Of a stretch of DNA of 64,000 nucleotides, positions 54,370-64,000 are shown one piece after another (the stretch's first letter is position 1; each line of letters starts with the position of its first letter). The DNA lies in contig CM019238.1 in assembly GCA_009741485.1 (NCBI GenBank), positions 16,671,950 through 16,735,949 of the forward strand, written 5' to 3'. Source of the DNA: Malurus cyaneus samueli (taxonomy: Eukaryota; Chordata; Aves; Passeriformes; Maluridae). The notes beneath the pieces are model-generated. The model had not been told where the DNA came from and ran no database searches. It was given only the letters and a program-made list of their open reading frames with translations. The position numbers and the translations under genes were made by a program.

Positions 54370-54720
54370 ATGGGGACAAAAGGCCAGCAATTTTTAAATG
54401 CTGTTTACCACTTAACAACTGTTTTTCATTTTCATTTGGCAATACAAACTAAACCTCTGTATTCTAAGTGATAGAAAATCTTTCTGTTTTGTTTCGAGAC
54501 AATCATTTCAGTAAATGCAAAAGAAAAAATCGTCGATCCGTGCAAAATTACTCAATAAGGAAATGTAGAGAAAATCAATCATTTAAGTCTTGTGCTCTGG
54601 CTATACTTTAAATGTTACTAAATGCAATTTATTTCTGAAATTAGTAACTTCATTTGGAATAAAATATTTGCATATTAATAAATAAATTTTCACGGCAGCA
54701 CATTGCTGGCTTGATCAAAT
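54370..54720. promoter_or_regulatory. Candidate POU-site conserved element
   Basis: A perfect octamer ATTTGCAT lies at 54666-54673 followed by TAATAAATAAAT. An ATGCAAAA near-octamer lies near 54515, and a CpG-containing stretch ATCGTCGATCCG near 54528 is unusual in this CpG-poor neighbourhood. Regulatory role is inferred. Confidence 0.33.
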
Positions 54721-56290
54721 AATTTCATCATTCTGGTTATCCAAACAGAAATTTCCATACAGCACAAAGTGGTGACTGCCACTTCACTGTGCAGGGGCAG
54801 CTTGGAGCTAAGGCTTTCCTGTGTCTCCTAACTTTAGAATATGGCAAATTAGTGAAAATATTCTGTAACCTTTTGACTATTTCAGTGTTTAAATGCCAAT
54901 AATTAAGAAAAGCATGAAACACTAAGTGCTAGGATGCTGGACATTGGTTTGATATGCAACTATTTGCTACGATATTTAGCTTACAAATTACAACGTGAAC
55001 AATTCCAACAATATTTAGCTCACAAGTAAAACCAAAAGCACAAGCCACATAATGTGGATTCTGGGGGTTGTTTGAGAGTTCCTTAAGATTCCTTTCGAAG
55101 TCCCACTAATGGCATTAAAGACAATATAAATCTTGTTAAAGGAACTGGAATGTCTCAAAGCTCCAGTTGTTGGCTTAAAAAAGGGACTCTCCTGTTTCCA
55201 CCTCAGCACAGATTTTCACCATAAACACACAATATTTTCTCTGTCCCCCACTTCAGCCAGTGACAAGGGATCAGTGAAAGCACAAATTTGCGTCATTTGG
55301 CTCTCACAGATTTCAAAGTCTTGCCCAGAAGCTTCTCCCACACGTTCATGGGCACCCAGCTCCAATTCCAGGGCTGTCCAGGGCTGGGGTAACTGCAAAG
55401 ATGAAAACTCTGCAACTCTCACAAAGCTGGGAAATGGGGACTCATGCAAAATGCAACCTTCCAAAACCTGCCCTGTCACAGGACTGTGTCCTCCTCAGCT
55501 TTTCTGAGAAATGTTAACCCCAGGAATGCTAGTAAGTATTCTAATAGATGCCTCCTCTGTGTTATCTCCCACTGAAAATCTTTCAGTATTTGGGGAAAAG
55601 CAAAAAAAACCAAACATTGTTACCTCCTGCTTGCAGACATTTTCAAAACTTCAACTGTTTTTCAGATGCTTTGTTTGGAATAAATAGCATTTAAACTAGA
55701 CAGAATCTGATTTAGGGACAGCTCTCCTCTCCACTCATTGTACACTTACAATTTCAAGTGTGCTGGAATTGAATCTCAGTCAAAAACGAAAGGAGCTCAA
55801 TATTCCCCTTACATCAACCAGCAGGTTTAATGGGGACAATGTGGGATGATTGATGGCATTCTTCAGCTTCATCATTACCTCTGAGAACCCTGCTGGTAAC
55901 CTGAAGAGGATAATAAACCTCTGCAAAGCAGGGTTTCTGGTCAGAGAGAGCTGCTCCAGTCCTAGAGAGCCTGACAGTGGATTAAACAACCTCTTGCCAT
56001 TATTTGAGATTGTTTTCTCTCATGTTGCTGCACTGATTTCTCCAGCTAATTTCTCTGTGGACATTAGAGGATGAGAAGGCACTCAGTCCCCAGGGATGGA
56101 GAGCAGAATTAAATACAAAATCTGCTTTTTCCTCCTGCCCACTGAAACAGAAAACTCCAGAGTTGTTCCATTTCACCACCACTCCATTCTGTGGCTCTGC
56201 TGTCTGTGCATTAAAGCTGGCCTTGATTGCCTGGCATCATTTCCATTCACCATCAGAGGTTGTGAACAGCAAAAAAGGTTATGGGAACTG

Positions 56291-56339
56291 CCACAGCATT
56301 CCCTGAGAGCCACAGCATTCCCTGAGAGCCACAGCATTC
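56291..56339. repeat. 19-bp tandem repeat, 2.6 copies
   Basis: CCACAGCATTCCCTGAGAG begins at 56291 and 56310, with a partial copy at 56329. Confidence 0.93.
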
Positions 56340-57259
56340 AATGTGTGAATGAACACAATTCCTGTTAATTGTTTTTCAAATTTCAACTATTTCAAAGATA
56401 ATATTTTGTGTAAAGCAGAGCTCACAAAGAGGAACACAATCTAGACTAACCATTCTGCTTTTCCAGGGAGTGAGAAGGGACAAAACGAGCATTTCCAACC
56501 ATCCCACGAATGTTTTGTACCTTCTGCTGCTCTCAGCAACTCATGAAACAAGAGTTCTCCTCTCACTTGTTGCTGATAGGTTCTCCAAATATTTAATCTC
56601 TTTAATCCTTTTCTTATTTCTATTGTTAATCATTATTCTGCATATGATGGCAGTGATTAAATATATTTTTCCAAATGATGAAACTGTCCCTTCAAAAATA
56701 TTTAGCACCCATTAAGAAGCAAATACCTTCATGCTCAAAAGGTGCTTAAATTCACAATTTGAATTCAATGTTCTACAGCATTAAGGTTTCATCCAATATT
56801 CTTGGTCAACCTCCCCTACCTAAGCCACAGTTATATCCTAGAGTTAGAAAATCAAGAGAATTTCATCAGTAAGGCTTTAACATAAGTCAGATATACACCA
56901 TTCTAGGAAAAAAAAAAAATAAAAGACTTTTTCTTAATTCTTCCTATGTCTACCTCGATAATTTGGAATCATTCAACAGAGCTCTGCTGCTCACCAAAAA
57001 TGTTCTACTCATTCAAATGGAAGAGCCACTAAAATAAATGTAAGAGCAGTTTGCATTAAAAATAATAGGTTCTGACTTCCCAGCAGTTTTAGAAACTATT
57101 ATGAAAATATTCTTACTTAAGAATAATAATAAAATGTTAAAGCTCTCAGAAGGCTTCAAAACTTATTTTAATTGTGTGTGCATGACTGGTAATTGCTTCT
57201 CTCCCAACAACACTCTCTGTGTAATTTGATTATCTTAAACCATGAAGGACAATAACCTT

Positions 57260-57260
57260 N
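57260..57260. other. Ambiguous base N
   Basis: The only undetermined base in the window. It marks an assembly or consensus uncertainty, not biology. Confidence 0.99.
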
Positions 57261-57640
57261 AACTGCTGGCACACTACACTATTGATAATTGAACTTATGA
57301 CTAATGCCAGAATAGAAAGATTATGTGAATGATTTATGAAAGAACTACCCTCATGCAACTCTCTCATTTCCTAGTGGAAATAAAACTATTTCATATTTTT
57401 AATAATACATCATTTCATTTCCTGCAAGATATTCCCAAATGATGCTAAATGCTAGTAATGTTTATAATATTTTTTCCAGCGCACTCTTTTTCAAGTGGTA
57501 ATTACAGCTTGATATTTTCCTCCTCTTGTTCACCACGGTTTTTATTCCCCTATGAGCATTACCATAAGAAAATTCTATGATTTGCTTCAGCATGAGGGAT
57601 TTGGGTGGGTCTGAATGAGGGAAGGAGCTGTAGGTTGCTT

Positions 57641-57946
57641 TTGGGGCGTTGCCACGGCTCATGTTTGGGATCAGCCCTGTGAGGGGCCCTGCTCAGCACC
57701 TGTGGGGTTTGCAGCCAAAAACCCTGCTGGCAGTGCCATATCAGTCCCCACAGCCACAGGGTCTGCCAGCTGCAGCACAGGAGATGGCTGAGCTGATGGA
57801 GTCCCTAAACTTGTCCTTGGTCCTTGGGTTTCCATCTGCCATCATCCCAAACCCCTGATCCCAATGCGCACCTTGGGATTGCAAATGCGGCACGGAGCTC
57901 ACAGTGAGAGAGGCACCAAACCAGGCTGAACCCAGTCTCGTGTGGT
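57641..57946. other. GC-rich flank of the minisatellite
   Basis: GC content rises abruptly at about 57645. The segment has open frames on both strands but no recognisable domain or repeat family. It may be a decayed part of the CR1 or satellite complex to its right. Confidence 0.4.
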
Positions 57947-58250
57947 GGGGAACTCACAGCATTCAGAGGGGAACTCATCCCATTCAGAGAGGTCCCCCAG
58001 GTGAGGAGTTCACCCCATTCAGTGGGGAACTCAAAGCATTCAGTGAGGAACTCAAAGCATTCAGTGAGGGTCCCCACATGAAGAATTCACCTTTCTGGTA
58101 TTGGAAATACCAGTGAGCTCCCCACGTGAGGGACTCACCCCATTCAGAGAGGAACTCACCCCATTCAGTGAAGTCCCCCAAGTGAGGAGTTCACACCATT
58201 TGGTGAGGAACTCATATCAATCATTGAGGAATTCACCCCATTCCGTGAGA
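57947..58250. repeat. Minisatellite, 21-bp unit in a compound array
   Basis: A basic unit GGAACTCA-nnn-CATTCAG-nGA (21 bp) recurs about nine times, interspersed with a variant unit carrying TCCCCnnGTGAGGAGTTCACC. The variant recurs at 57992 and 58173, so there is a higher-order period near 181 bp. Because 21 is a multiple of three, the plus strand encodes a heptad-like peptide repeat (ELKAFSE) in one frame and the minus strand a similar one. No gene context supports translation. Confidence 0.9.
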
Positions 58251-58299
58251 TTCCCCAACCACTGCATCACCTGTCCAGGTCTGTGTGGGTGCCATCCCT

Positions 58300-58650
58300 G
58301 CCCTCCCGTGTCCCTCAGGGGCTGTGCTCAGTCCCGCATCCCCAAAGCGGTTCAGCAGGGTCAATCCTCACACCAACCCCCGTCACTGCTCTCCACATGG
58401 ACACAGAGGCACTGACCACAGCTCTCAGGGTGACCATCCTGGCCATGCTGTACCCACTGAGCACCCCAAATGCCAGATCCACTCCTCTCCCCTGCAGTTA
58501 CAGATTTTGGGTGGGACAGCACCAAAGCTTTGCACAGAGGGACACCTCTGTGACTCATCCCTTACCCACCAACACTAACTCTCTCACAGGATGCCACCAA
58601 AATTTGTCAGACATCATTTTAGTGAAGCCACGTTGGCTGTCACCAATCAC
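58300..58650 (-). mobile_element. CR1 LINE reverse-transcriptase fragment
   Basis: Read on the minus strand this matches the order of phrases in avian CR1 ORF2. Near 58620-58650, 'gacagccaacgtggcttcac' codes SQRGFTK, corresponding to the QHGFTKG region of the CR1 reverse transcriptase. Then come 'aaagctttggtgctgtccca' and 'agctgtggtcag', followed by a decayed segment near 58340. Indels and substitutions break the frame; the catalytic core is not intact. It is a dead fragment. The opposite-strand 144-codon frame at 58283-58717 is a shadow of it. Confidence 0.78.
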
Positions 58651-59440
58651 CTCCTCATTTCCCACTGCACAGCTCCCAGGACAATGTTATCATACAGTAT
58701 TTAAAGATCATGGATAATCTGCACTCTGGCAAGGCTGCTGGAAACAGACTTACAAACTCATAAAAAGGACAGGAAAAAAAACCTTAACTTGTACTTTTAA
58801 TGTCTGGAGACATTGGAAATAAGGGTAAATTTAATTCATGAGGTTTTCTCAGTGTACACCAAGAAGCATGAAAAGATCCTTAATTTATTTCTTCTTACAG
58901 CTTAGTGTAAAGGTAAATAGACTATCCATTAGGTTTAAAATTGTATTTCATCAATTCCATTGGCTAGCCAAGACCTTATCATCACAATATTGGTTAAAGT
59001 ATGGCAGCAGCAAATGTCATGTCTGTCAAGCTCTAGTGTTCTGAGCCAATCCCTGTTAGATTTACTCTGAGTAAATGTCAGTGCTATCGAGAGCTCCCAG
59101 AAAAAGCAGATTTTTCTTTACAGACAAGCATTTAACAATAAATTGTCTGGCTAGTACAACAGCAGCAAGCTAATGACTCAGTCTCGCTCGCTGGGATGAC
59201 TCAAAAGCTGTTCCATGACTGATTTCTCATCCTGAGGCACAGGTCTGACACTGCCACCTCTCCTCCACTGCACGGTGACATTTACCAAACGGCTGCAGCC
59301 CCTGCTCTGAGAGCGCCTGGGGATTTTCAGCCATCCCAAAACGCTTCACAGAGGTTCTGCTTCCCCCGTTCCCTGAGCGTGAAAACTCCGCACAGTAAGG
59401 TCAGGGTTCACACAGCCTGACACTGAAAAGTGACCCAGAG
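58651..59440. other. Unique stretch with a candidate enhancer
   Basis: Noncoding. The part from 58790 to 59220 looks constrained and is listed separately. The rest is moderately GC-rich unique sequence. Confidence 0.5.
58790..59220. promoter_or_regulatory. Candidate conserved element with AP-1/MARE cluster
   Basis: Two perfect TGACTCA sites at 59174-59180 and 59197-59203, and a one-base variant TGACTGA at 59216, fall within 50 bp at offsets of 23 and 19 bp, about two helical turns each. The preceding 350 bp is run-free unique sequence with CCATTGGCTAGCCAAG near 58959, a TTGGCTAGCCAA palindrome of NF-I type. AP-1, MAF or NRF-type factors bind such sites. Activity is inferred from the motifs. 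Confidence 0.4.
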
Positions 59441-59684
59441 CTGGGCTGGGATTTCAGACAGGCTCCAAACACACTCAAACAGAGTTCCTGGCTTTTTTTG
59501 GGCCATTATGGATCCATTCTGCTGTCACCATCCAGGGGCCACACCAGAGGTTTGGTTTGGTTTAGGACAGATCAGAACAAGCTCAGTCACCCTGGCTCAA
59601 ATTCATCCTGAGAAGGGGCGGGGCCATGGCTCACATGATGAGGGAGGACCTGTGTGATTGACAGGTGATAGCATAATGTATCGA

Positions 59685-59785
59685 GCTGTGATTGGTTAAA
59701 CACAGCACATAGACCCTGCCCAACCAGAGATGTGATTGGTTAAACACAGCCCATAGACCCTGCCCAACCAGAGCTGTGATTGGAT
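59685..59785. repeat. 44-bp tandem repeat inside the LTR
   Basis: TGTGATTGGTTAAACACAGC starts two full copies at 59687 and 59731; a third, partial copy begins at 59775 with ATTGGATAAG. Offsets between ATTGG cores are exactly 44 bp. Multiplied U3 units of this kind act as enhancers in retroviral LTRs. Confidence 0.93.
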
Positions 59786-59855
59786 AAGAAGGTTTGTGCA
59801 CAGTGCCCCTGCAGAGCAAACAGCCAATGGGAGCTCATCCCGGGAACATGGAGAG

Positions 59856-59861
59856 TATAAA
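59856..59861 (+). promoter_or_regulatory. TATA box of the putative LTR
   Basis: TATAAA preceded 28 bp upstream by a CCAAT box and followed by AATAAA at 59880. Confidence 0.6.
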
Positions 59862-59879
59862 GAGGTGCAGCTTTGTGAG

Positions 59880-59885
59880 AATAAA
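59880..59885 (+). terminator. Polyadenylation signal of the putative LTR
   Basis: AATAAA followed by GT-rich sequence (GGATTCTGTGAG), as expected of a polyadenylation site. Confidence 0.55.
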
Positions 59886-59945
59886 GGATTCTGTGAGCAG
59901 CTCAGAGAGCCCGTGGCTCTGTTCCTCCCCTGGCACAGTCTGATG

Positions 59946-60188
59946 TGCAGAAAGCTGAGCTGACCAGTTCTCTATTTATCTAACCATTACATATTTATCT
60001 CACCTGTAAGAAAACTTCCCTGGCTTTATGAGGCTGGGCTGGTTTTAACCCTTGTCCTTACCGAGCCTCTCTAAACTCCAAGTGTCCCCACAAGCCTGCA
60101 GGATTCACTCACTGCTATCCCAGGGTGTTCTCCTTCGAATAGAAAACCCCAAAACCCCTTCTGATACTGTCCCCATTGCTGCCCCATC
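59946..60188. other. Unique spacer
   Basis: Between the LTR candidate and the CR1 tail. Nothing recognised. Confidence 0.5.
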
Positions 60189-60306
60189 CCAGGCCAGGCT
60201 GGACGGGGCTTGGAGCACCCTGGGATAGTGGGAGGTGTCCCTGCCAGGGCAGGAGCTGCAGTGGATGATATTGCAGCTCCCTCCCAACCCAAACCATTCT
60301 GGGATT
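60189..60306 (+). mobile_element. CR1 LINE 3' tail fragment, degraded
   Basis: Matches the CR1 3' region in order: AGGCCAGGCTGGACGGGGCT, 'tggagcaccctggga', 'gggaggtgtccctgcc', then 'ctcccaacccaaaccattct'. It is shorter and more diverged than the copy at 5107-5297. The terminal ATTCTATG repeat is reduced to ATTCTGGGATT. Confidence 0.85.
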
Positions 60307-63300
60307 GCTCCTGGCCTTGGAACTGGTTTCCATTTCACTCTCAGTTTCTTAGCTCCTTCAAGGAGAAGATAGAAAAAAAAAGACAGAAGTAGCAGCACAA
60401 AGAAATGAACTTTAGCACCCTAAGCCAGACTGGCACTAAAATATTGCCAGATATCTGCAAGGTTTTGAAAAAGAATCTGCATTAAGGAAATGCCCAAAAT
60501 TCATGTACTTCTTACTTGCACTAATGCCAAAGGAATCAAATATCTCTCTCACATGGTCAGGATCTGCCTGTGCTGGGTAGAATGACCAGCCCAAGAACAA
60601 TGCTGACCCCGCTATCCCTCCCCCTGTGGGTGTTTAAAAGAGCATGAGACCTCTCTGTGCCTCCCCAGCAGGAAGGGAGCTGCAGGTGACAGAGTTTGAG
60701 CTGCCAGAGGTTGGGTTTCAGTAAAAGCACAGCTCCTGCATCAACTCCTGCCTTTCTTTGGAGCAAGAATTCACCTGCAGACTGCACATGAGGATCGGCA
60801 CCTTCGCTTCCATGTCCCAGACACTCCAAGCACTAAAAAAGGAACCTCTCTCTGAAAATGCCTTTGTGGCTGTGCTCTTTGAGGAAGAGCAGATCCCATA
60901 TCCTGGGGTTTAGGGGAGCGTGTGCCTTGCAGAACAGACAGCCCACACCTCTGGGGTTTAGAGGAGTTGCTACAAAAGTCCTCTTTCAGGTTATCAGAGC
61001 TTATTCCATCTGAGAGTTTGCTGGGAAGGCAGGGCTTGTTAGCCCTGTCTGCCACAGAACTGTCAAGCAGAGAAGAAATTTCACTCAGCGCTCAAACAGC
61101 AGCTCTGTGGCTTGTCTGGAAATCTGAACAGGGGGAAAAAAAGTGAAAACAAAGACAAGCTGAGCAGGTTTATAAAAGACATGATTCCCTGGCCTTGTGG
61201 GGAGATGCACCCCAGGAGTGACATCCTTGGCAAAGCCGCCTGTCACCCTGCAGAACGTGACACAGAAATCACTGCCAGCTCTTCTGCTTTCCCACCTTTG
61301 CTGCTATGAAAAAATAAACCAACAAATTCAACCATTTTGTGATCAGAATGGTGCTGGATGGTGGCACAGAATGCAGAATTTAACACCTCCTTGGCCAGGG
61401 AATGAGCTGTGCCTGATGGAAACCCCAGAATTCAGGATTTAACCATCTCCTCTGCCAGGGAATGAGCTGTGCCTGATGGAAACCTCAATTTTTTCACTGT
61501 GCCCCAGTGGGGCCTCACCACACGAGCTGCTCTGGTTGTAGCTCCAACAGATGAATAGGATTTCTGCTCTCAGCTGTTTAACATCCCCTAAATCTCAGCC
61601 ACATATTACTACAAAGCACTTTTCCTCCGAGACCTGTTCTTCCTGTACCCATTCTGAGCACCTGGTGACTTCTATGCATGGATTAGAAACCATCTTTAAC
61701 CCAGACAGCTCTTTCCAGGTTAAGAATCTTATAGACAATAGGAACTAAAGGAATTAAAGTTAGGGTGTTCTTTCCTGCTGCCATTTATTTCCTAGACTAA
61801 AATATAAAATTCTGATTTCAAAATAAATGTTCTTGGATGATAACAAAAAATGACCAGTGGGTGACATAGGGGGATATGTATCCAATCATTTGGTATTTGC
61901 CTTGCTGTAAAAATCTTTTTAAACGAATTTCTTCCTAACAGACATCTCATGGAAACGAGGAGAGCCAGAAGTCCCAGGCAACAGAAAGTTTGAGAAGGGG
62001 GATTTAGGGACAATTTTTGATCCAGATGACTGTCAGCACCTATTAGTTTAGGAATCCTTCCTCAAGTCTTCCTGTTTCCAGTAGATTATCTCTGGTAGTG
62101 ATAAATCACAATCAGTGGAAGACGAGGTTTTCTCTTGAGCAAGAAGAAGGGGGAAAAAATAAATCCTTGATCTGTCATCTGTAAAAAGGACAAGTGCACT
62201 GGGCTGGCTCAGCCGGCTCAGGGCTCGGCAAGGCCACTTATCACAGCTCACAGCTTGTTCGAGATCCAAATCTGTGCTCACAGGGGCTCAGAGCTTCCCT
62301 TTAATGGCATTTGGACTCACTGATGCTCCACAAAGGTTCCACAGCAATAACTGCAACACTCTACGAGTGCATTTCGCTCCCGTGCCCTTCTGCTGCAGAT
62401 CTGAGGCTGTCGAGCACCAATCTGCATAAGAACTGAGAAAAATCTGCTCCAAATACAATCCTGACTGCCTGGCAAGAGAGAGCACCTAATTTACTTTTGA
62501 GAGAGAGAGGTGACTGGACAAAATTACGAGATGTTCCATTATTCCAAAACCCCCCATAACAGCCTCACAAGTGGTTGTTATTTTCACACGCTCTCATGGA
62601 TTTGTGCTGTTGAACAGGAGATAAAGGCTCTTGGGAGAGGATTATTTCAGCTCACTGGGAATGAAGAGTGATTTCTGACATTCTCCCACTTCTTCCGAGA
62701 CACAGACTTGAATTGCAGAGTTTGGTCTGTGTTCATATTTAATTGAACAACTCACTAAAAACATTTAACTCTCCTGACCCACTTGCAGAAATCAAGACAG
62801 GTCACTTCTCATTTCCAGTGTATTCACAGAACCATTTCCCTCCATGTTGTTCAGCTGAAAAAGCTTTTCACTCTGATCTTTATTCCCTTTTCTTTTCATG
62901 TATTTTACAGCTCAGTAATAATAATTATTGCTGCAAATAATAGATAATAAAGTATAATAATTTTGTCAATAACCCCACAACATCAAGCCCCTTCATTCCC
63001 CTTGTGACTGCTGCTCCCTGAAAGTTTTTTTCTGATCACGAAGTCACAAATACATGCCAAGCCAAAACGATCCTTCCTTTACTACGGGTGATCAAAATTA
63101 TAAAGAATATTCCAGATGTGGTGGCATAAATATTTCCCCCTCAGAATATTCTTTCTGATTATTTTGGTTGCCAGGATCAGCATTGCAGCCCTCAGTGATG
63201 AGATGAAGGCAGCAGCCTCCTTCCTTCCTCATCCATTATTTCTGTCCAGCTTCTCTCCTCACCTGCATCACCCTCATTGCCCATGCACATGTTGTATTAT

Positions 63301-63364
63301 TGAATTTCCCTTCACTTCTCCTGCTGCAAGGTCACAAAGGTTTCTCCTTTGTGAGATGTGACAC
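60307..63364. other. Mixed-composition noncoding stretch
   Basis: No gene recognised. The region near 60555-60780 has a TTTAAAAG TATA-like word after a C-rich stretch and might be a worn LTR, but it lacks a clear partner motif set. A 60-bp tandem duplication lies at 61374-61493. A TGGCTCAGCCGG and GTTCGAGATCC pair at 62205-62267 resembles pol III A and B boxes but folds into no obvious tRNA. Confidence 0.5.
61374..61493. repeat. Tandem duplication, 60-bp unit
   Basis: CCAGGGAATGAGCTGTGCCT and the bases after it occur at 61395 and 61455. The left parts of the two units are diverged; the right parts are identical over 30 bases. Confidence 0.92.
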
Positions 63365-63600
63365 TGTCCCGTCCCGCTCGAAAGAGGGAGTCGGGGAGGA
63401 TTCTTTTAATAGATTTTTTGGACAAAAAATAAAGCGCAAACGCGGCAATATTATATCTGAGAACTGTTTATTGATAAAGAAGGGTAAGTGTTCCTACCAC
63501 TTCCTACCAAGGAGGGAATAGAAAAGAGGGAAAAGGAGAAACGGAGAGAGACAGAATAGGAGACAGATTGTTACCGCTGTACCCCGGGCACCCCGTCGAC
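63365..63600 (-). mobile_element. Probable reverse-strand LTR fragment
   Basis: On the minus strand this reads like the 3' part of an avian endogenous retroviral LTR: AATAAA at 63472-63467, then a U5-like segment ending TTTCGAGCGGGACGGGACA at 63365, with the terminal CA expected of an LTR. CpG content (GCCGCG, GTCGACGG) is far above the surrounding sequence, suggesting a younger insertion. Its 5' limit is not clear and may lie in the GT/VNTR tract or outside the window. On the plus strand a GGGTAAGTG word at 63482-63490 looks like a splice donor, so a host exon cannot be excluded. Confidence 0.42.
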
Positions 63601-63609
63601 GTTGGCAGA

Positions 63610-63612
<3 letters not shown>

Positions 63613-63653
<41 letters not shown>

Positions 63654-63695
63654 GTGTGTGTGTTGTGTTGTTGTGTGTGTGGTGTGGTGTGTGTG
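63613..63695. repeat. (GT)n microsatellite, compound
   Basis: About 20 uninterrupted GT units (63613-63652), followed by GTT and GGT interruptions to about 63695. On the minus strand it yields an HT-rich peptide frame, which is an artefact. Confidence 0.97.
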
Positions 63696-63824
63696 CGAAA
63701 CTGTGAGGAGCCTGCGCGCCCTGAGGCGGCTGGGCGCGATTTCCAAACAGCAGCGGCTGCGTGTCCCTCTCGACAGCGGAGAAACGATCCGTGGCTACGG
63801 CACACTCGTGGGATAGCTGTGGCT
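63696..63824. other. CpG-rich spacer
   Basis: Short CpG-rich segment (GCGCGCC, GGGCGCGA) between the microsatellite and the VNTR. Its origin is not recognised; it could belong to the neighbouring LTR element. Confidence 0.4.
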
Positions 63825-64000
63825 GCTGTGGGCAGGCTGGTGCTGCGGGCACTGTTGGACACACGGCTGTGGGCAGGCTGGCGCTGCGGGCACTGCTGGA
63901 CACACGGCTGTGGGCAGGCTGGCGCTGCGGGCACTGCTGGACACACGGCTGTGGGCAGGATGGGGCTGCGTGGGCAGGCTGGGGCGGGGCAGCTGGTGGG
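63825..64000. repeat. VNTR, 41-bp unit, continuing past the window
   Basis: Units beginning GCTGTGGGCAGG start at 63825, 63866, 63907 and 63948, an exact 41-bp period. The interior copies are nearly identical; the last copy is scrambled into G-rich sequence. G-rich units of this type are prone to expansion and to assembly collapse. Confidence 0.95.

Larger units (their letters stand above)
46571..57640. other. Unique noncoding stretch with candidate enhancers
   Basis: AT-rich unique sequence with no recognised transposon. Plus-strand open frames at 50917-51300 and 52056-52439 (127 codons each) have no domains or splice context and fall in the range expected by chance for this window. A GGCTGGGATG doublet lies at 53211-53230. 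One ambiguous base N is present at 57260. Confidence 0.55.
59560..59945 (+). mobile_element. Probable solo LTR of an endogenous retrovirus
   Basis: The segment has retroviral promoter organisation. There are three tandem 44-bp units each carrying an inverted CCAAT (ATTGG at 59691, 59735, 59779), a forward CCAAT at 59824-59828, a TATAAA at 59856-59861, and AATAAA at 59880-59885, only 19 bp after the TATA box ends. A U5-like tail, GGCTCTGTTCCTCCCCTGGC, follows. No gag, pol or env sequence flanks it, so it looks solitary. I could not fix the exact TG and CA ends or a target-site duplication. A host promoter is the main alternative, but the closely packed TATA and AATAAA favour an LTR. Confidence 0.65.

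Noticed and set aside
58283..58717. 144-codon plus-strand frame
   Set aside because: It is antisense to the CR1 reverse-transcriptase fragment.
60557..60829. Possible second LTR with a TTTAAAAG TATA-like word
   Set aside because: No AATAAA, TG/CA ends or U5-like tail could be matched; the evidence is too thin.
62205..62267. Pol III A-box and B-box-like pair (TGGCTCAGCCGG, GTTCGAGATCC)
   Set aside because: The B box carries an extra base, no cloverleaf or anticodon arm is apparent, and no T-run terminator follows.
63494..63946. 150-codon minus-strand frame with HT-rich core
   Set aside because: It is assembled from the (GT)n tract, the VNTR and the LTR-like segment; it is low complexity.

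Overview
The window looks like a long stretch of vertebrate, most likely avian (songbird-type), nuclear DNA with little or no protein-coding sequence. The avian assignment rests on three CR1 LINE fragments: two 3' tails, one ending in the CR1-style motif ATTCTATGATT, and one reverse-transcriptase fragment. It is supported by two short retroviral-type LTR candidates, very low interspersed-repeat density, and AT-rich unique sequence broken by small GC-rich islands. No bacterial-style operon, rRNA, credible tRNA gene or CRISPR array is visible.

Layout. 1-17 kb is unique AT-rich sequence with one CR1 tail (5107-5297) and a GC-rich island near 9.5-10 kb. 17-21.6 kb on the minus strand holds six exon-like segments whose splice phases fit one another; this is the only place where I suspect a coding gene, and the evidence is weak. 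21.6-57.6 kb is unique sequence containing several blocks that read like conserved developmental enhancers, dense in TAATTA homeodomain sites, POU octamers and palindromic CCAAT. The strongest block is 34.25-34.99 kb. A 23-bp minisatellite lies at 46.29-46.57 kb. From 57.6 kb to the end the window becomes repeat-rich: a 21-bp-unit minisatellite, a CR1 RT fragment, an AP-1-site cluster, an LTR with triplicated CCAAT units, a second CR1 tail, a probable reverse-strand LTR, a (GT)n microsatellite, and a 41-bp VNTR running off the window end.

Interpretation. The simplest reading is a gene desert or very large intron, probably a regulatory landscape of a developmental gene, with a repeat-rich right edge. 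The target gene cannot be named from this sequence. All enhancer calls are pattern-based and need a multi-species alignment. Most long open frames here are chance or are produced by tandem repeats (for example the 23-bp array, which opens several frames because 23 is not a multiple of 3).
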